A stretch of 64,000 nt of DNA from Mercurialis annua. Its lineage: Eukaryota; Streptophyta; Magnoliopsida; Malpighiales; Euphorbiaceae. The notes under the pieces are model-generated. The model was given only the letters and a program-made list of their open reading frames with translations. It was not told the DNA's origin and did not search any database. This document shows, one piece after another, positions 58,066-64,000 of this stretch; positions within the stretch are counted from its first letter, which is position 1, and each line of letters opens with the position of its first letter. The stretch lies in assembly GCF_937616625.2 (NCBI RefSeq), contig NC_065575.1, positions 8,687,501 to 8,751,500 of the forward strand, read 5' to 3'. The translations under genes and the position numbers were made by a program.

Positions 58066-58900
58066 TTTTTTTTCAATTTTAAAAGGTCAAGTGACTTTTT
58101 ATAAAAAATTCAAAAGATTAAACTTTTTTATTTGTCCAAATGACATAAATTTTCGCTCCCTAAGTTAATTTTTATAATTCCGGCATTGCAAATAATGAAT
58201 ATAATGGATTATTACTCGATAAACCAATGTTTTGCAATAGTTTTTAAATTGTACTATCTCTTCTATTATAAGACAAACAAGTAACTATTAGTTTGGACTT
58301 GTATGATTTTTTTCTTATTTATTCTTACGTAAGAATTTATCTATCTAAATAAAGTTAAGTAGTACTATTATATAGTTTGGAATTAAAATATATATGAAAT
58401 GACGAAAATGTAGTATAACGTTGTTGTCATGAGTTTACTTTCTATGTTGATAAAAAAACAGTTTACTTTGTTATGAATTTTATATATTCCTATAACAAAA
58501 ACGAATGATACAAATTTTAATAATTTAGCTTCATTACGTAACTCTCAGTGGGCCAAAAAACAATAAATTCAATAAAAATTGACCTTAATAATTTATGAAT
58601 AAAATTAAACTCAACTAATGTTGATGTAAAATAAATAAAATATTTTGGTCTAAGCTTTCTTGTAATTAATAGAATTAAATTGTGTGTGGCCTAGCAAAGA
58701 AATGTGATTGCTAAAGGTTTGCTTGTGAAAGGCGTGAGCTGGTCGGATGGCAGCCAATTTGTGGCACGCTCCTCGCACATCAAAACTAATGATGTCTTAA
58801 GCTGACAATTACTACTTTTAATTTTAATCTAATTGGAAAATCTATTTTTTAATTTTTCAACTAATTTGTTTAGTTTTGCAAAGATAAAATTCAATAGCAT
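58066..58900. other. Intergenic, no gene recognised
   Basis: AT-rich; a GC-richer patch at 58683-58800 (GCGTGAGCTGGTCGGATGGC) has no open frame or known RNA motif that I can identify. Confidence 0.35.
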
Positions 58901-58904
58901 TTGA

Positions 58905-59210
58905 ACACTTAATCCAATTGGTAAGGCTCTATGTGCGTGTGAGGTCGGGGTTCGACCCCGACTCTCAACAGTCTATTGTTAGCTGCTTTAAAAATGATTT
59001 AAAATTAGTATTAACTACTTTCCGCTAACCCGTTAACACCTAACATATAGTGTATAGGCAAAATTAGTATTAACTACTTTCCGCTAACCCGTTAACACCT
59101 AACATATAGTGTATAGACATAGTTAGTGAGCCGTGTAGTAGTCGACCATTTTGCGCGGTTTGAGAGGTACTTGAGTCAGCCGCCGACGTCCACCTTTGAT
59201 AAAAAAAATT
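58905..59210 (+). mobile_element. tRNA-derived SINE with internal duplication
   Basis: A-box-like TTAATCCAATTGGTAAGG (58909-58926) and B-box-like GGTTCGACCCC (58949-58959), 22 bases apart, form a tRNA-type head. The body ends CCACCTTTGATAAAAAAAAT. A 59-bp unit (AATTAGTATTAACTACTTTC, CGCTAACCCGTTAACACC) is duplicated in tandem at about 59001-59059 and 59060-59118. Flanking duplication not resolved. Confidence 0.6.
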
Positions 59211-60087
59211 CTATGAAATTTGTATCAACACTTGAAATCTCATGCCATTCCAACATTTGAAATTATTGAATGTCATTTACACTTCCGATATTTTTTTTTA
59301 TTTTTCCATTTCAAATGTACTTTAATAGTATAATCACAATCTCAGTTCACTAATAACTTTATAGATGAAAATCTGACAAATATTAGACACTCCTAAAACG
59401 TAGTAAGAACCGACTAAACCATACAAAAATACACTAAACAACACAAGTCAATCTGATAGTCTTCATACTAGAAAATTAGCAATCAATAAATATTATAAAT
59501 ATAACTAAATATACGTATATATAAAGAGATAGATCGTTTTCTCTTTACTTCAAAAATCAAATTGTTGAAAGGTTATGTTAAGAGAGAAAGTACAATCATT
59601 ATTATGCGATAGAAAAAGAAAATATAAATAAATTAGACCAGATAATTAAAAAAGACCAAATTTTTCATGAAAATTTCGCAAAAATTCAAACTTTTCAATA
59701 CTATCAAATTTTTTCTGGAACGCATGATTTCGTTTCAATTATGTCAAACTATACAATTTTACTTAGGTGTTGCTGATGTGTATGCAACATCAGCGCCACA
59801 TGAGCAAAATCACGTTTTTAAACCGGAAAATTTAAACCCAAGAACTAGCAGTTTGTTGTCCAATTTTTTTTTTTTTAATGAATAAAAAACACAATTTTCT
59901 TTTTTTTGTTTGATAGATATGCTATTTTTGGAGTATTTGTTTTTAGTACAAGTGTGAGAAAAGTCCCTTGATCCTCCAATAGACCTATCATCACTTTTCA
60001 CTTGTCCACCAAACCACAGCCACACCACCTCTTTGCTTACATCACATTTTATCCAGTCAGCATGCCAAGTGGCATCTAATCCACTCA
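59211..60087. other. Intergenic, 5' flank of BRUTUS
   Basis: AT-rich to about 59930, then less so. Small frames at 59667-59885 and 59810-60088 are not convincing. Confidence 0.4.
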
Positions 60088-60095
60088 TATATAAA
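60088..60095 (+). promoter_or_regulatory. BRUTUS TATA box
   Basis: TATATAAA, followed by a C/T-rich leader (CTCCCTCCTGCCTTCC) typical of a plant transcription start. It lies 147 bp before the ATG, leaving a leader of about 115 bases. Confidence 0.7.
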
Positions 60096-60241
60096 TCTCC
60101 CTCCTGCCTTCCTTATCAGCTCCCCTGTCTCTCCCTGTTTCCTCCAATCCAACTTCCCCTTCTCTCCTCTTTATTAAGTAGAAATAAAAAATTTGACCGT
60201 ACGGATAACTCGCCGCCAAAGCATTTTCGTTCGTCACAGAA

Positions 60242-63200
60242 ATGGCGACGCCGTTACCGGAGTTGCAGATAGGAGAAGGAATTACGACATTTCCGAAATC
60301 AACTAATAATAAATTTAACGACGACGACGACGAAGAAATAAAATCTCCAATTTTAATATTTCTGTACTTCCATAAAGCTATACGTAATGAGCTTGATTCG
60401 CTTCATCGATTAGCTTTAGCTTTTGCGACCGGTCAATCCGTCGTCGATGTTAACTCTCTCTTTGAACGCTACCGTTTTATCAGACTCATTTATAACCACC
60501 ATTCCAATGCCGAAGATGAGGTACTTCGTTTTCATTTTTATATTCAAATTTTCAGCTCAACTATCAGATATTTGATCGATTGACTCTCTAGTGTTTGTTT
60601 TAAGCTGTTAGAGAAGACAAAGCTATAGTAGTTGAAGATTAGTTTGCTATGCCTTAGGACTGGATTATGGAAATTTATATCAGTTTTTTTTATTAGAAGT
60701 GAGAAATTGAAAGAGAATTTGCATAAACTAGATGTTATTTTCGATAAATTCGAATATAAAAATGCTGTAAAGAAGTTATGGATAGTTTCTTACCAATTGA
60801 GATTCTAGCATTCTATATCTAAAGAGTAGATTCCTTTTCGATTTCGGAATTTAAAGTGTGCTAGGTGTGACTTTTATTGTATTATTCATTAAATACAGCA
60901 ATTTTGAAGAGGAAAGAATTGGTAGTTATGACACGACGAATGATAGAAGTTGTTTTAGAGTGATTAAATGGAAAATGCAGGTTATATTTCCAGCTCTGGA
61001 CATACGAGTCAAGAATGTCGCACGGACATATTCTCTTGAACATAAGGGTGAATGTTGCCTGTTTGATCAGCTATTCCGGCTGCTTGATTCTTATTGTAAG
61101 CAAAATGATGAAAGTTTCTCAAAGGAATTAGCGTCTTGTACAGGAGCACTCCAGACTTCGCTTAGTCAACACTTGGCTAAGGAAGAAGAACAGGTTACAC
61201 CTCATTTAGAACTTCTATTACCTTATAATCAAACAGTATATGTCCTCTCCTTGTGCTGTGCTCGTAATGATTTTTGCGAAGTTATATGTACTTGTTATGG
61301 TTTTTTGTGAATCCTTATGATTTCATTTGAAGGAAAATAGGTAAAAGAATTGTTAAAGTTGACAAAATAGGTAAAAGACCAGCATCATTTTAATCAAAAT
61401 CCTAGAATTTTGCTTACCAGGAGGAGTTCACTGTTCTCTAAAATAGAAAACCAAATTCACTAGCCATGAGCCTGGCCATTTCATAAGCAATGATCAACAT
61501 CTAAGGTACTGCAGCTAAGATTTAGGTTTCGAGTGCAAAGGGGAAGGGAGAGAGAATTGGAAAGGCTTAAAATTGAATAATTGTCTATAAGAGAACTTGT
61601 ACGCTTGTTATTTCTAAAAGACTCTCACTCTTGCATTTTCCTGAGAAGAGGAAAAAGGATTTTTTTTTTTGTTTCAGGGATGGGGGGGAAAGGGAGGGAA
61701 AGGAGAATAAGGGCCTTTTTCTTCACTTGTTGATCCATGTAACATTTTGATGACTTTATACTTGGAATAATTTGAACCTTCAGTTCTTGATATTATGAAG
61801 TTTATACAACTCCTGCATTTTATTTTATTTTGAACTTATTTCATGGTTCCTGCATCAAAGTGGCATCAGAGGACCTGTGATTGTGAGCAGATTTTGGCTA
61901 AGACTGATAATGTTGATCAAAATAATATTGACTCAAAATAACAGAAACTTTCTTTCCTCAATCATGTCAGGTCTTTCCTTTGCTTATTGAGAAGTTTTCC
62001 CATGAAGAGCAGGCATCTCTAATGTGGCAGTTTGTATGCAGCATTCCTGTGAACATGCTGGCGGAGTTCCTACCATGGTTAGCATCTTCTATTTCACCTT
62101 TTGAATGCCAAGATATGGTTAGATGCCTAAGCAAGATAATCCCAGAAGAGAAGCTTCTTCAGCAGGTAGGTTTCCTCTGTCATTCAGCAATTTTTGTTAC
62201 TCTTTTTCTTTATGGATTTTGCTTAAGTCAGATAATTTATTAGAATTTTTTTTGCTCAAGGTAATTTTCACCTGGATAGAAAGGAGGAATAGTGTGATGA
62301 AAGTTGGAAATTGTCTGGATAATCCTCAGGATCCATACTGTGTAGATTCTAGTGCAATGACTCACGAATTGGATAATGTGATATGTCCTTGTGAGAAATA
62401 CAAGATCGGGAAAAGGAAATACCTGGAATCAAGTGATGTTGCTTCAGACATTGTGGGAATCCACCCAATAAATGAAATATTGCTTTGGCATAATGCTATT
62501 AAAAAAGAACTAAATGAGATAGCTGAGGAAGCTAGAAAGATACAATCTTCTGGAGATTTTACAAACTTATCAGCCTTTGATGATCGGTTGCAATTTATTG
62601 CTGAAGTTTGCATTTTCCACAGGTACTTCTTTCCTACTCGGAGTTCTGCCAACATATCAGTTTCTTCGGTTTTTTATATAGAAGTACAACAGTCAATTGG
62701 ATGCTTCACCTGGCAGCTAATGTGATATTTGTGTTTTTTTTGTTAGTTTTAGTTTCATCACAACTTCTTAACATTTAGCCTGTTTTCATTTCAAACAGCA
62801 GGCCTTTGTGTCTTTCTTCATATGTGAGATATAGCTTGTCGTATACTCGGAAAAGAAAGGATTTCTTTGTTTTTAAATTGTATAGTGTCAATATGAAAAT
62901 GTTAGTGGAAAAGAGCTTTTGTCATATGATGACACCATATTGTTAGATTTCCAAAATTTTCCACCATTATTGGTGTGTTTTTCATATTTTGTTTTCTCCA
63001 TTGGCAAGCTTGATTATTATGGAAAAGGATCACAAAGTTGGGCCATACTGTAATAGCTAATTTGAGCAAAGATGTTAAGAATTTTCTTTTCTTCCCTCGA
63101 CATTTTGGATGCAAGGCTGTGTTCCCAAGTTCCAACATGGCCAATATAAATGCACATGAAGTGTCCTGTAAATTGTGTAATGTGAATCATTTGCCCAATT

Positions 63201-64000
63201 ATCTTTCTTCCATGGCAGCATTGCTGAGGACACGGTCATATTTCCTGCAGTAGATGGGAAATTATCTTTCTTCCAAGAGCACGCTGAAGAAGAGAGTCAA
63301 TTTAATGAGTTTAGAGGCTTAATTGAAAGTGTTCAACGTTCAGGTGCAAACTCTAGTTCATCTGCTGAGTTTTATGCAAAGCTGTGCTCACATGCTAATC
63401 AAATAATAGAAACTATAGAAAAGCATTTCTATAATGAGGAAGTTCAGGTGAGTGTTTTTTGTTGAGGTGAAGTTTCTTTTGGGGGATGTTTGGTACTCTG
63501 TGAACTGTGAAGTTTTGTTTCTTTTATTACCGAGCTAAGTCAAATAAACTACTATAGGAGTCAATAAGATGCTCCAGTTAGCTATACTTCGGTTTGTCTT
63601 CTTTTTTCCAATTTAAAGCTGATAAATTCAGTTTGGAGTCTAATAGATGATTGGCCACTAGAAAATTATAGCACCAAACATCCCCTATGATTCTTGGAGA
63701 CCATTTTCTAAGTTTCTGGCATGTCTAGGTTCTTCCTCTTGCCCAAAAGCACTTCAGCTTCAAAAGGCAGCAGGAGCTATTATACCAAAGCTTATGCGTG
63801 ATGCCATTGAAATTGATTGAACGTGTGTTGCCATGGCTGGTTGGGACCCTAAATGAAGACGAAGCCAAAAAAATTCTCAAGAACATGCAGTCTGCAGGTT
63901 CTGTGTCCATTGCCTTTATATTTTCAGTAGTTTTTTTATTGATAAATCTCATCTATATTTTTTCTCAAACTCAATATTTGTTTGATTCAGCACCTGCAAT
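60242..64000 (+). CDS. BTS: BRUTUS-type hemerythrin RING/zinc-finger E3 ligase, 5' part, seven exons seen
   Basis: BRUTUS binds iron through hemerythrin domains and targets iron-response transcription factors for degradation. Exons: 60242-60520, 60981-61193, 61971-62165, 62261-62622, 63219-63447, 63729-63897, and 63991 onward past the edge. All join in frame, giving about 485 residues here. It starts MATPLPELQ, with an acidic run (DDDDEE) at about 29-34. Hemerythrin 1 (about 35-165) has [22 protein letters not shown] and [14 protein letters not shown]. Then come [19 protein letters not shown] and IGKRKY. Hemerythrin 2 (about 290-430) has [50 protein letters not shown] and [14 protein letters not shown] third hemerythrin and the CHY-, CTCHY- and RING-type fingers should follow outside the window. 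Introns break near helix ends. Residue order closely follows the Arabidopsis BTS protein as I recall it. Confidence 0.95.

Noticed and set aside
58909..58980. tRNA gene suggested by A- and B-box-like sequences
   Set aside because: No acceptor stem or proper anticodon arm can be drawn; the body and A-rich tail fit a SINE.

Overview
The window is nuclear DNA from a eudicot plant. It is strongly AT-rich, and its genes are split by introns with GT..AG ends and single-exon genes are rare. Every confident protein belongs to a plant family: a chloroplast SufD-type ABCI7, a BRUTUS hemerythrin E3 ligase, plant GT14 glycosyltransferases, an AP-3 delta adaptin, and an F-box/FBA protein. Much of the space between genes is transposon sequence in several layers. 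I cannot name the species from this window.

Layout. 0-2 kb: a small two-exon, two-membrane-segment gene (PIG-Y-like, C-terminus odd) with a MITE in its intron. 2-5 kb: a large foldback (inverted-repeat) element. 6.3 kb: an unrecognised coding-like exon remnant. 7.2-8.5 kb: a frameshifted F-box gene (minus). 9.7-14.2 kb: a GT14 glycosyltransferase (minus, two exons). 18.3-19.1 kb: ribosomal protein eS28 (plus). 20.8-22.4 kb: a disrupted isoprenylcysteine methyltransferase (minus) whose promoter and 5' UTR are an inverted copy of the eS28 promoter. 22.5-25.9 kb: nested MITEs and a LINE relic. 26.1-27.7 kb: a second GT14 paralogue (minus). 29.0-31.9 kb: AP-3 delta (minus, one exon). 34.0-38.8 kb: a Mutator-like element holding two further elements, then two hAT-like elements. 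39.8-43.5 kb: ABCI7/SufD (plus, three exons). 44.8 kb: a U6atac minor-spliceosome snRNA gene with its own Pol III promoter. 46.8-47.5 kb: a Mutator-like MITE. 48.5-54.8 kb: a young, apparently intact Ty1/copia retrotransposon inserted inside the target-site duplication of a SINE. 55-59 kb: SINE fragments and other repeats. 60.2-64.0 kb: BRUTUS, running off the right edge.

The protein genes are mostly unrelated housekeeping genes. Two themes stand out. ABCI7 (Fe-S cluster assembly) and BRUTUS (iron sensing) both concern iron and lie about 17 kb apart. The two GT14 genes share exon structure and orientation, as expected of a local duplication. The best hidden item is the U6atac snRNA gene, which no ORF scan would find. 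The most unusual architecture is the pair of inverted, homologous telo-box promoters that bracket eS28 and the ICMT copy.
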